Below are positions 1 to 10,603 of a stretch of DNA of 64,000 nucleotides, in pieces. The number at the start of each line of letters is the position of its first letter. Positions within the stretch are counted from its first letter, which is position 1. Position numbers and translations under genes: made by a program. This stretch comes from Venturia oleaginea (Eukaryota; Ascomycota; Dothideomycetes; Venturiales; Venturiaceae): positions 558,001 to 622,000 of the forward strand of contig JABMLP010000001.1 of NCBI GenBank assembly GCA_013176395.1. The letters are read 5' to 3'. Under the pieces are notes generated by a model that was not told the origin of the DNA, made no database searches, and saw only the letters and a list, made by a program, of their open reading frames with translations.

Positions 1-1541
1 AGTTACAAATACATGAAGAGCAGGCTCTGGTTCAGTGGATCCTAGACCTTGATCGACGAGGATTTCCGCCCCAAATTATCGACGTACGACGAATGGCAAA
101 CGCTTTACTCGAAAAACGCGGTACGAATCCTCCACCGTCATTAGTCGGGAAGAACTGGGTATCCCGCTTCATCAACGCTCAGCCGGAGCTTTGTACGAAG
201 TGGAATCGTAAATTCCATTCACAGCGTGCAAAATGCGAAGATCCAGCGACAATCAACGCGTGGTTTCAGCGTGTTGAAGAGACGCGTCTGTCGTACGGCA
301 TCCTTACGGAGGATATATACAATTTTGACGAGACTGGCTTTATGATGGGGGTTATCGCGACCTCAAAGGTGGTTACAAGCGCAGATACAGTCGGACGAGC
401 AACTGTTGTACAGCCAGGGAATCGTGAATGGATAACAGCGATTGAGGGAATCAACGCGTCAGGCTGGGCAATTCCGCCGTTTATTATCCTTCCTGGAAAA
501 GTACATCAATCAAACTGGTACCGTCAGTTACCGGCCGATTGGGTTATTGCTATCAGCAATAATGGCTGGACAACTGATGAGCTTGGATTTGAGTGGATCA
601 AGCACTTCAATACTCATACCGAAGCTCGTACGAAGGGTACCCACCGCCTCCTTATCCTCGATGGCCACAGCAGTCACGCAACACCAGACTTTGATGAATA
701 TTGTCGTACGAATAACATCATCACACTCTGTATGCCGCCACACACATCTCATCTTCTTCAGCCGCTTGATGTAAGCTGTTTTTCGCCTTTGAAACGCTCC
801 TACGGCCAAGCAGTTCAAGAGCTTGTTCGTCAGGGAACCCACCATATTGATAAAGAGGACTTTCTATCAATCCATGCAAGCATCCGACCTACTATCTTCT
901 CTGAGCAGAATATTAAGAGCGGTTTTCAAGCGACAGGAATTATTCCGTACGACCCGCAGCGCGTTCTTTCGTCGCTTACAGTTACCAAAACGCCCTCACC
1001 ACCAGGTACACTCCATGGAGTAGCGCCACAGTAAACTCCTCGTACGATAGCTCAGCTTGAGCAGCAGGCTCAGCTCGTCCGAAATCTTCTTCATCGCAAA
1101 TCTCAGAGCCCAAGTAGTCAAGCAATTGGTCAACTCATCAAAGGATGTCAAGTCGCAATGAATTCAGCAGTAATACTTGCAGAAGAGAATAGGAAGCTTC
1201 GTACAGAGAACCAACGACGAAAACAGAAGCAACAGTATCGTAGACGATATATTTCATATGGAGGCGTTTTACAAGCTCAACAGGGTCAGTTCTTGGTCGA
1301 GGGATGCGAAAATAGCTCTAGAGATAGTGTTCAAGATCAGGAAGTCGTCGTACGACAGCGAGCATTACCAACATGTAGTGGCTGCGGTATTCAAGGTCAT
1401 AAGATTAATCGATGCCCAAATACGTAAAGAATGTATTGTCAGAATTATTTTAATAAAAGCTGTATTGGTGGGAGGTTTATCGCACGATGACTTGAGATTT
1501 AGTGGTTGGGGTGGCCAAGTGAGTGGTGAAACACGTTAATA
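1..1541 (+). mobile_element. pogo/Fot1-like DNA transposon, 5' end outside window
   Basis: The reading frame is already open at base 3, so the left end of the element lies outside the window. It carries one transposase (separate entry). The exact right end is not fixed. A 33-39 bp motif ending in gtgaaacacgttaa occurs at 1508-1540 and again, diverged, at 1568-1606, just before the next element. One of these copies probably marks the terminus of this element. Pogo-family elements insert at TA, and the TA-rich junction around 1600 fits that. The family call is firm; the boundaries are inferred. Confidence 0.7.
3..1427 (+). pseudogene. Fot1/pogo-type transposase (DDE_1), in-frame stop
   Basis: This is a transposase of the Tc1/mariner-pogo group. 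From the window edge it begins inside the CENP-B-type DNA-binding region (KNWVSRFI near 150-175). The DDE_1 nuclease domain follows, with first Asp in NFDETGF (about 325), second Asp in LILDGHSSH (about 655) and third Asp in LLQPLDVSCF (about 765). A basic coiled segment and a C-terminal zinc knuckle of form C-x2-C-x4-H-x4-C (about 1375-1420) complete it. A TAA at 1032-1034 interrupts the frame, and the same frame then continues without a shift to 1427. The stop replaces what looks like a CAA glutamine codon, a C-to-T change in a CpA context. The first ATG is at 93, but homologous sequence continues upstream, so this is not the true start. It is probably inactive, although one stop codon could also be a sequencing error. 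Confidence 0.85.
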
Positions 1542-1606
1542 CTATGTTACGTCAAAGAATTTTGTGCGGGTGGAGTGGCCAGCGAGCTTGTGAAACACGT
1601 TAACAT
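1508..1606. repeat. Direct repeat pair at transposon junction
   Basis: Two diverged copies of a subterminal motif lie at 1508-1540 and 1568-1606. Both contain gtgg(g/a)gtggcca and end in gtgaaacacgttaa. They sit between the first transposase and the left TIR of the next element, so they may be subterminal transposase-binding repeats or the remains of a terminus. Confidence 0.6.
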
Positions 1607-2728
1607 ATAACGTAGTCTATAGGCCTATGCGCCATATATGCCTGTGCGCCAACCCCACCGAGTATTCTTACAAAAAACGTATATATTTCAACAACACCGC
1701 CATCTATAACAGTAATATACATTTTAATTGGTTCTTTGACGCTCTGGGCAGGTCCTAGCATTATGCTCAAGCGACTGGCATACGCTGCACTTTGGTGGTG
1801 CTCGTTGCCGTACCTGAGCAGGTACATTTTCAACCCCCTCAGTAGGCGTATTCTGCTAGCCACCAGAGACCTATCTCGTTGGTTGTCCAGCCGTTCTCGC
1901 TCACGCCAATTGCCCAATCTGGTGGTAGGATCCCGTCTGAATACCAGGCTGCCTGGTGCATTACTGCCTCGAAAATAACGAGCGAAGGGATTGGAAACCC
2001 TTTCGCACAAATAGCCTCAATAACCGTAACCCACTTACGGTTGCCTGGCTGCGTTGTCCTCGGTCTCCCAGCCTTATCTGCTCCTGTAACAACCTTTGCA
2101 GTTGAAATTACCCCCATCTGAAAACCAGTCTCGTCAAAATTGTAGCTATCGTCATCGAGGATGCCATGCTCAGCTTGTGTACGTCGTACGCGTTCAAACC
2201 AGGCTCGAATTAGGTCTAGGTCTTCGCATTTTGCTCGCTGGTAGTCGTACTTGCGGTTGTACTTCGATTTTAGTACGTCGTGGCGGTTAATAAAGTTGCG
2301 TACCCAGCATTGGCCTGCAGAGACGAGTTGGCTATGTTGACTGGCTAAAAGGCTTGCCATAGTCCGTACGGCGGCAACAGTAGGTGGCATACCGCGTTCA
2401 TCCACTGAAAGTATACGCTGTACAAGGTACTCTTCTTCGGTGGGTGTAAGGAGGCGGTTTTTCGCGGTAGAACCAAGTCGTGGTTGAGTACAAGCAATAC
2501 GGCGTTGCAGGGTATCTCGTGGGACGTCATAGGCTTGCGCGGTAGCTCTATAGCTTTGAAAATCGCCGTTTTTATAGGCTTGAACAGCTAGTTCAAGCCT
2601 ACCTTCTCGGTGTAAGGCCTCTTGTCGTTGTGGCGGTACCATCTCGTGTGGTAATGGGGGAACGCGTCGCGTTTGGTAGGGTTGGCGCACAGGCATATAT
2701 GGCGCATAGGCCTATAGACTACGTTATA
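1606..2728 (-). mobile_element. Internally deleted Fot1/pogo-like element, 50-bp perfect TIRs
   Basis: Bases 1606-1655 and 2679-2728 are perfect 50-bp reverse complements, beginning tataacgtagtctatagg. The outermost TA pairs fit a TA target duplication. At the right end tatagactacg is repeated directly (2714-2724 and 2726-2736). The 1123-bp unit contains only the N-terminal half of a transposase on the minus strand, so about a kilobase of a full-length element is missing. The intact TIRs mean it could in principle be moved by an enzyme supplied elsewhere. Confidence 0.9.
1839..2696 (-). pseudogene. Truncated Fot1/pogo-type transposase
   Basis: This 285-codon ORF starts at an ATG inside the right TIR (2694-2696). 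It has a helix-turn-helix of the psq type (residues about 30-70), a CENP-B-like DNA-binding region (about 75-150) and the first part of the DDE nuclease domain, with first Asp in NFDETGFQMG. It follows the other family members through a stretch similar to NGWTTNE and then ends after WWLAEYAY. The second and third catalytic Asp residues and the C-terminal zinc knuckle are absent, which fits an internal deletion. The product could bind DNA but not cut it, so it might act as a repressor of related elements; that role is inference. Confidence 0.85.
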
Positions 2729-2892
2729 GACTACGTGAAGTTGTTTTCCAAATTATGTCAGCATGCACGTGACCTTGAATTATGGGGTCCAAGCGCCCAC
2801 AGTTCCAAATTCGACATTGCTAGTCATCAATCCAGTGAACATTCGACAATCGCCAACTTAATCCACCACGACTAACCTCACCAACCGCAATC

Positions 2893-3516
2893 ATGGGTCG
2901 TGTCCGAACAAAGACAGTCAAGAAGTCTGCCAAGGTCATCATTGAGTGCGAAAACTCTCGCGATGTGAGAAATGCGCCATGCTAATCGCGAAAACTGCAC
3001 AGGCGGTATTACCCAAAGCTCACCCTCGACTTCGAGACCAACAAGCGTATTTGCGATGAGATTGCTATCATTGCTTCGAAGCGTCTGCGCAACAAGGTTC
3101 GTAATTGAATCTGTACTGCGCCTGCACTGCGCGACTCTAAGCTGGAAACTAACAAGCAACCTCAGATTGCCGGTTTCACGACCCATCTGATGAAGCGTAT
3201 TCAGCGTGGACCCGTCCGTGGTATCTCCTTCAAGCTCCAAGAAGAAGAGCGTGAGCGCAAGGATCAATACGTTCCAGAGGTTTCTGCTTTGGATTTCTCC
3301 CAAAACACCGAGAGCGGACAATTGGATGTCGACCAGGAGACCAAGGACTTGTTGAAGTCATTGGGTGTACGTTTTCTCGGCCATCCCTAAAAAATTTCAG
3401 GCGGCTAATTTATGTATGCGCAGTTCGACACCATCCCAGTCAACGTTGTTGCCGTCGCACAACAGCAAGTTCAGGACCGACCACGCCGATTCGGCGACAG
3501 ACCTCCACGCGCTTAG
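2893..3516 (+). CDS. RPS17: 40S ribosomal protein S17 (eS17)
   Basis: This is the eS17 protein of the small ribosomal subunit. Exons are 2893-2945, 3003-3096, 3166-3366 and 3424-3516, giving 146 residues, the usual fungal length. The start [14 protein letters not shown] and the segments [28 protein letters not shown] and [20 protein letters not shown] are diagnostic. Exon junctions were chosen because they restore these conserved segments without gaps. Intron 1 (2946-3002) has an unusual GTGCGA donor with a GCTAAT branch, and intron 2 has an ACTAAC branch. The start codon is only 164 bp from the end of the deleted pogo-like element, so much of the upstream region is transposon sequence. The gene itself looks intact. 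Confidence 0.96.
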
Positions 3517-6500
3517 AAAGAGGGAGAAAGTGGATCTTTGGTGTCAGGGGGAAATCTATGGAGGCATGGCATGGTATATCGCATGATGTTATGATACTTC
3601 ATGTCGCCTTCTAGGCAGAATACAAAAACTTTTCCCCAACCAGGTGTCGCGGACTCTCTTTGAGAAGAAGCTTGATTGCCATCTTGCCTTGTGCGAGACA
3701 AACCCCAGCGAAGCGCTGCCCAAATTTGGGAAGACAAGTTGGCTGTGAATTTTGGTGAACATGTGCCGTAGCAGTGGTTTACTGTCAGTGCCCCCGCTCT
3801 GCACATGAAGGCGTTGATGACTACCAGAGCTGTCTGACAACCCTCAAAAGACAATAGCATGTGCTGTCTTACATTCTGCTGGACATACTTGAACTTTATC
3901 AAAACTTCCCAGTCCCATACTTTCATCTCCATGACTTCTTTACGGTCTTGAGTGGAACATAACATGTAAGATATCGACGCATAAGATTCTTCGGCAGTGG
4001 AAAACTTTCTTCACAGAAAAGACCCGGCAAAAGTGCCCGATCAACCCATTTCGTCTCGAAACTCTATTGAGCTCTCAATGTCTCGTAGAGACTGTATAGA
4101 CTCCTAGCCATCCATTCAACCAGTTTTCTCGACGAGATCCTTCATCATTCTGAGTTGCAGTCAAGAAGAACAATGGAAAAACCATTCCAAGTTAAGCCTT
4201 ATAGCATCCATAGGAAGTGGGGGGTAGGTAGCAAACACCAAACATCAAAATCCCAACCCTTCACACGAATTGATCGACTTCGTGCTACATACAATTTCCT
4301 CATATCAACCCCACATAGCACCATCACCATCACCATCCCCAGTCAGCCCCTCCCCTTAGCCCAACCAACCGGAGATTTTGGACACACTGGTACCCGCTTC
4401 CCTCATTTCCGCAATCCGCTCATTTCGCTCTCCTTCCCCTGCGGACTTCTAGAAGCAAGCGGAGAAGACCTCGTGTGCGGGTTTTTATTTCTTATCAGCG
4501 GCTAAATTACCGCTCCTCGTTTTCTTCACCACACCATAAAAAGAAAGGGTTCGGCTATCTTGTTTAGGCTTGGATTTGTTAGTGGGGTTGTTGAGGCTGA
4601 AATGGGGATTGGCGTAGTGTCGGGGTTCTGGCCTTGGTGTTTAGTGGTACTGATTAGTGATGATGGAGGGGAGGGTGAGCGGCCTCCATATAGTTCCTTT
4701 GAGGAGAGGGGGAAGAGGGGTGGGAATTGATTATAATAGGAATAGACGTTCGGTGAGAGATAGTAGGATTTCGGGATTGTGAACGTTTTGTGTGAGGTAC
4801 AAACTTAGTTGCAGGGACTTTGGTGGTGTTGATTAATGGAGATGCAGAATATGGTTGTGAAGGAAACCCGTTTGGAGGGTTTGAGTTGTGGTGAGGTTAT
4901 CTGCTAGTTTAAGGTGTCTGATCGTTGGACCGGTGTCTGATCGTCAATTAGCTACGGGTTGAAGAGCCCTCTGATCGTCTGAGAGAGCATACTCAATTCA
5001 GTAATCGCCTTGCCCTCGCCTGCAATTGCTCGATTGAGGTCGTCTTCTCGTCGATAGGTTGTCTTTCGCATTGAGGTCATGTACTGAGCAGGAACTTGTC
5101 TGCTGCTCATGGTCTTGTGCATGGAGGATGCATTTTCGAAAGATGTCATTCGTGTGTTCCGCAGTGGAAGGCCTTGATCGCCTTCTTATGATGAAGTCGC
5201 CCGGCTATGAAAACGTATCCGAATTGATTGCGCTCGACCAAAGCTTATAGAGTCTCGTTTTATCTAGTAAATGCGGAGCAAAGCTTGATCTGTTCTTGGA
5301 TACGTTCGAAATTACATCTTGTGGAGTCGTACTTACCGTGTGATCGACCTCCTGCTTCGATGAGATCGGGTTACGTACAAAGCAAAGCTTGTCCTCTGTT
5401 GCATTACGTACTCGGTGACTTGGTAAAGGCTTGTTTCTCCGCGTTATTGTTTTCGATCACGACGGAGGCGGACAGTTGAGGCCGAGGCTGAGTATGAGCA
5501 GAATGAAGTTTTTTCTGCATGTCTTTTGCCGGATTCTTTGGATACGAGGTAGAACTCGAAGTCGAAGTCAGCCCTGAAGAGAGTGAAACGATATCCCTTG
5601 GACATGAAGCCTGGGATGAGCCCATAATGCTCCATCTCAGCCTCTGGCCAAAAAGGTCTATGAATTGTGGTTTGTGCGTGACTTTGCCACGACCAACGAG
5701 ACTATGCGAAATTTCAAGCCAGATTCTATTCCGTACTCGAGGAACTATATGTAGCTCGATTTGTGGACGGAGCCGACTTCTGACAAACAGCGTCAAGAGG
5801 CTCCGAAGCATGAGGTTCGACAAGGCCATGGCGCAGCGCACCCCAGCCGTAGAGCCTGTTTATTAACCGAAGGCGATTTCCACGGTAGAAGTTCTACGTG
5901 TCTTCTACCGCAGAGACTAGTCACTAGCACAAGCACTTGGTCTCCAACTATCTCTCTGTCTTCGCACTTCACATCGCATCCCCAACAACGTCCCTCATGT
6001 GATGGTGCAGGCGTGTCAATGCTCTTATCCACCTTGTGAAAACTTTGTCTCAGGTGGCTGAAGCCAGAGGAATGAACTGGTACGATTCCTTCGAAGTCTG
6101 CCTCTTATCTTTGCAAAGCCTTGGGACTTCTGGGCGCCCAGGAATGGCTGCCCGCAAGGGCGTAGCTTAACAGCTTTGCGTTACAGAGTTACAACTGGCG
6201 ACCCAGTGAAGGTTACCTTGCTGTCAGCCTCGGACGCAGCTCAGGCTGTCTATCGCTTTTGTGCTGCATTTGTACCACGTTAACTTACTTGCCATTGGCA
6301 GTGGCCTCAGTTTGAAGGAAGCCTTGCCCTTGCAATACGGTTGCGCAGGATTTCGAAATGAAGCTGGGATGCTGAGAGGCTCCCCAGCATGGCTATGTCT
6401 GCACTCTCCGCATGGACATTTTCATCCAGTCGGCTTCCAGGTTCAAACTTAGTGTCGATCACCTCGTACACCCCGACCCTTCGAATCCACTGGTTCTCAC

Positions 6501-6778
6501 CATGCGACTAGCCTGTCTAGTGTCTACACTGCGAATCCACCTTGGCTTGCGGGAAATATCCCCCACCTTGATAGCTGGCCGTAACCTCAGGATTTTCACT
6601 TGGCTAAGCACGGGAAGAACATCGAGAATCCTACATAAGGATCTGACTGCCAGGGTCTCCCTCACACGAGAAACACCACTTCTTCAGCATATAATACACT
6701 CGAGGTCCTACCCCACTACAGGTCTACGCTACCGCAAAAGCGCCCTCGAGAAACAACTGTCTCCATTTCATCGCCAAC
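3517..6778. other. Intergenic, no supported gene
   Basis: This 3.3-kb stretch holds only short overlapping frames on both strands. The longest, near 5404-5866, have no recognisable motif and overlap each other antisense. The last few hundred bases are probably the promoter and leader of the permease. Confidence 0.55.
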
Positions 6779-8673
6779 ATGGCTATCTGGAACAGGCACT
6801 CCAAGGCTGAGGCCGGTAATCAAGAGCCATACGTCGAAGAAGGCAAGGACCAATATCTTGCCGATGCTCACGAGACCAAAGAACTCTCAGATAGCGAGCA
6901 CAATGGGGAAGGACAGCCAGCAACCAAGCTCCATCGTGGACTCAAGTCCCGACACATTACTATGATTGCCATCGGTGGTGCTATCGGAACTGGTCTGATT
7001 ATCGGAACGGGAAAAGCTCTCGCCAGAGCTGGTCCAGCTTCCATTCTCATCGCGTATGTTGCGTTTTTGCAGTCAATCGCGCAACTCCTAACATTTCCTC
7101 TCCAGTTACACATTCGTCGGTCTGATTGTCTTCGCCGTCATGTCCGCTCTCGGTGAGATGGCAGCTTGGCTTCCACTCGGTTCTGGTTTCTCTGGTTATG
7201 CCACTCGTTTCTGCGACCCCGCTCTCGGTTTTGCTCTCGGATATGTACGTTTGCTGTATTCATTTGAAGCTCCATCATCGACACTAACACACGATAGACC
7301 TACTGGTTCAAATACATTATCGTTACTCCGAATCAACTGACTGCAGCTTCTCTCGTCATTCAGTATTGGGTGCCAGCAGAGAAGGTCAATCCTGGAGTCT
7401 TCATCACCGTGTTCCTCGTCGCCATCATCATCCTCAACTACATCGGCGTCAAATACTTTGGTGAATTTGAATTCGTGCTCTCTTCGATCAAAGTTGTGGT
7501 AATTTGCGCACTCATCTTGCTGTCTCTGATCCTTGCTCTTGGTGGAGGTCCAACCCACGATCGAACTGGATTCCGGTATTGGAAGAACCCGGGTGCTTTC
7601 CACGCATACATCATGACTGGATCAGCTGGCAAGTTCCTCGGATTCTGGTCCTCGATGGTTACAGCCGTGTTTGCTTATCTCGGTAAATTTTGCAAAATCT
7701 GTGACGCCCTAGATTACATGACTAACATTGATAAGGAACTGAATTGGTTGGTGTCACCGTCGGTGAAGCTCAAAACCCGAGGAAGACAATCCCACGCGCC
7801 ATCAAGTTGACCTTCTACCGAATCCTCTTCTTCTACGTCTTCTCAGTCTTCCTACTTGGAATGATTGTTCCGTACAACAGCCCCGGTTTGGCATTTGCGG
7901 CCAAGCAGACCAACAATACTGCATCTGCATCTCCATTCGTGGTAGCCATACAAATTGCCGGAATCAAGTCTCTTCCTGGTATCTTGAACGGATGTATCCT
8001 TCTCTTCATCTTCAGTGCTGCCAACTCTGATCTCTACATCGCCGCACGAACCATTTACGGTCTCGCTGTCCAGGGAAAGGCTCCTGCCATCCTCGCCCGA
8101 ACGGATCGTCGTGGTGTCCCCGTGTATGCGCTGGGTATCAGTGTTATCTTCTGTCTCCTCGCCTACATGAATGTTTCCAGCGACTCCAAGCTAGTCTTCG
8201 GCTACTTTGTCAACCTGGTCACCCAATTCGGTCTCCTCGCCTGGATCTCGATTCTGGTCACCCACATTTACTTCGTCAAGGCGCGCATCGCTCAAGGTGT
8301 TCCCGAGACTTCCCTGCCATACAAGGCTCCAGGTGGCATCATGGGTTCTTATGTCGCTCTCTTCTTCTGCGTCCTTATCTCTCTTACCAAGAATTTCGAT
8401 GTCTTCACTAAGAGTCCATCGACATACGGTAACTTTGACTACAAGAACTTCATCACGGGTTACCTTGGGATCTCATTGTACCTGATTATGATCTTCGGAT
8501 ACAAAGTGGTCACCAAGGAGAAGGCCCCAGGGCCATTGGGGGCAGATCTGTTTACTGGAAAAGCTGAAATCGATCGCGAGGAGCAGGAGTTCTTGGCTGA
8601 AGAGGCGGCGAAGGGTGACGCGAGAGCGAGGAACGGAAAGTTATATGAGAAGTGGTTGGGATGGTTGTTGTGA
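6779..8673 (+). CDS. Amino-acid permease (YAT/AAP family)
   Basis: This is a plasma-membrane amino-acid/proton symporter of the APC superfamily. Exons are 6779-7053, 7106-7244, 7298-7682 and 7736-8673, giving 578 residues, the usual length. A hydrophilic N-tail (about 60 residues) leads into HRGLKSRHITMIAIGGAIG, the TM1 signature of the family with the GTGLI-type substrate loop. MSALGEMAAWLP (TM3) and YLGTELVGVTVGEAQNPRK follow; the last spans the exon 3/4 junction. About 12 membrane segments are present. The introns have consensus donors, CTAAC-type branches and phases that rejoin conserved blocks. The ATG lies in a good context (caacATGG). Substrate range cannot be read from sequence. It resembles general or broad-range permeases more than single-substrate ones, which is inference. 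Confidence 0.93.
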
Positions 8674-9131
8674 GGGATTCACCATAACGGAAGATGTATT
8701 CTGGCGGTTGCTTTGTGCAGATGGGAAGGTGGGAGTGGGGAATATACCCATAAATGGCTTTGCGGACTTGACTAATCGTCTTGCCCATGCTGACCAGATG
8801 TTATTTGCTAGAGAGATAATGAGTAATTTCAACGACATATTTTGATGAACGCCTCCGTCTTCTCTCTCCTTCTTCACTCTTTATCAATTTTTTCCTTCAT
8901 ACGTGTACATCAAATGTAAGCCCGCGTGAATCGAGAGCGGGAACTATGATAGAACGATAAAGCTTAGGTCCTCGTTCCGCCTTGCTAATCGGCCCTACGC
9001 GGATCTTCCCGAGCGTTATGCAAACGCCATCCTGAACCACATGGCGATTGCTCTCTAACTAATCAACAACAAGACAACATCCCCACCTTCAACCGATCCC
9101 TTCCTCTGTCACTACCTCAGAATATAAACAA
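8674..9131. other. Intergenic
   Basis: This holds the 3' region of the permease and the upstream region of the next gene. No further gene is seen. Confidence 0.6.
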
Positions 9132-9699
9132 ATGCTATCCAAAGCCATGGAAAAATCGCTAAAAACATTCTTCTCCTCTCCCCAATTCGCAGTCGTAGGC
9201 GCATCCTCCGACCCCACAAAATTCGGTCACAAAGGTACGTCTCCCGACCTTCCCATCGCACCCACGATACAGCTATAAAATACTAACGAACTAATCAACT
9301 CTAGTATTCGTCTGGTACCTAACCCACTCGCTCCCCGTCACGCCTCTAAACCCGCGCGCCTCCTCAGTAACAGTCCGTTCAAAAACCTACGCTGCCCTCG
9401 CCTCCCCCTCTCTCCTTGCTCACCCGAAAGAAACGAGTCTGTCGATTATTACACCGCCGAAAGCGACGTTGCAGATTTTGAAAGAGGCGGGGGAGGTGGG
9501 GATTCCGGCTGTTTGGTTACAGCCGGGGACGTATGATGATGCTGTTTTGAAGGAGGCGAAGGTGTTTGAGGAGGGTGGGGGTCTGGTTATTGGGGGGTTG
9601 GAGGGGGGCACGGGTGGGGATGAGGGGTGGTGTGTTCTTGTTGATGGGGAGGTGGGTTTACAAGAGGCTGGCAGGACGTGGGAGAGGGTTAGGTTGTGA
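9132..9699 (+). CDS. CoA-binding-domain (Rossmann fold) small protein
   Basis: Two exons, 9132-9234 and 9305-9699, encode 165 residues. The fold matches the CoA_binding_2 family (YccU type). An early beta-strand/glycine motif FAVVGASSDPTKFGHK (residues about 19-34) is followed by a YLTHSLPVTPLNPR-like segment, the SLSIITPP strand and EVGIPAVWLQPGTYDD. The intron between GHK and VFVWYL restores the family alignment and has a TACTAAC-type branch. Members bind CoA or related nucleotides; their cellular role in fungi is poorly defined. The 5' half uses C-ending codons heavily and the 3' half is strongly G-rich, an uneven composition but with no break in frame. A second in-frame Met at residue 6 could also serve as start. 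Confidence 0.85.
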
Positions 9700-10603
9700 G
9701 GTCAGGTAAGGCTTGGGAGTCGGATATCATATGGCAGATGTAGGGTGTAGGAGATGTAAAAGTGTAGATGGAATACTTGGAGGGAAGTTGCGAGTAATGG
9801 GCAATGCAATTATGATATTATGAGGAGGAAACTAATGACAAACCGAAGCACCTCGCTCAAGAAATAATCACCCCGATATGTAGGTTGCTCAAGATATGAT
9901 GGTCTTGACGTGCCAAAGGGCCAGCCTTCCTTGCTCACGGTCCTAGTTTAACGACTTCAGCGATAGACACAACTGAAATAGCAAAACTGATCACATGAAT
10001 AACCTTGATCCAAATATCAAGACCTGTGTTAAAGGGAAAGACTTGTTCTTGGACAGTATTTGGAAAAAGTTGAAGCATAATCATTGTAAGTGCGATTTAC
10101 TTCACTATACTTGATTGATCTATCATACTGACTGTTTTGCCCCAACGAATATTTTGATTCTCCACTCTTTAGTATGCCTCCACATGTTGCTCCAAATCAG
10201 CCTCTAATCAAGGCACCCCTTTCCACCTTGCTCTTGGTATCTCTCGTGAAGTCGTCGATATATCCTGCCAAAGGTTAGTATCCGAAAATTGACGAAAGAA
10301 ATACCTTGAAATCAATTGAGTCCATCTTAGCTTCCCTCATAAACGAGGTACTGACACCGTACACCGCGAGAAGGTGTGAACTCTGCGCACGGCGGGCTTT
10401 ACCTCTTATTTTTTTGGTTTTTGTTTTTTTCATGGCTTTTCCCCTGATCGACGCTCGTCCGCATGTCCTCAAAGATCTGGAACAAGTCGCAGACTTTCAT
10501 AGCTTGACGTAGTAGGCCTTGTCAGTTTGTCTTGCAACCTCTCTGTCATTCACAGAACCTCGACCTATTTGAAGTCTTTCTCGGCTTTGTTCTTCGCCGC
10601 CTT
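9700..10603. other. Intergenic, no supported gene
   Basis: Only short frames without recognisable features are present. Confidence 0.5.

Noticed and set aside
5404..5866. Overlapping ORFs of 145 (minus) and 115 (plus) codons
   Set aside because: They are mutually antisense, and neither has family features.
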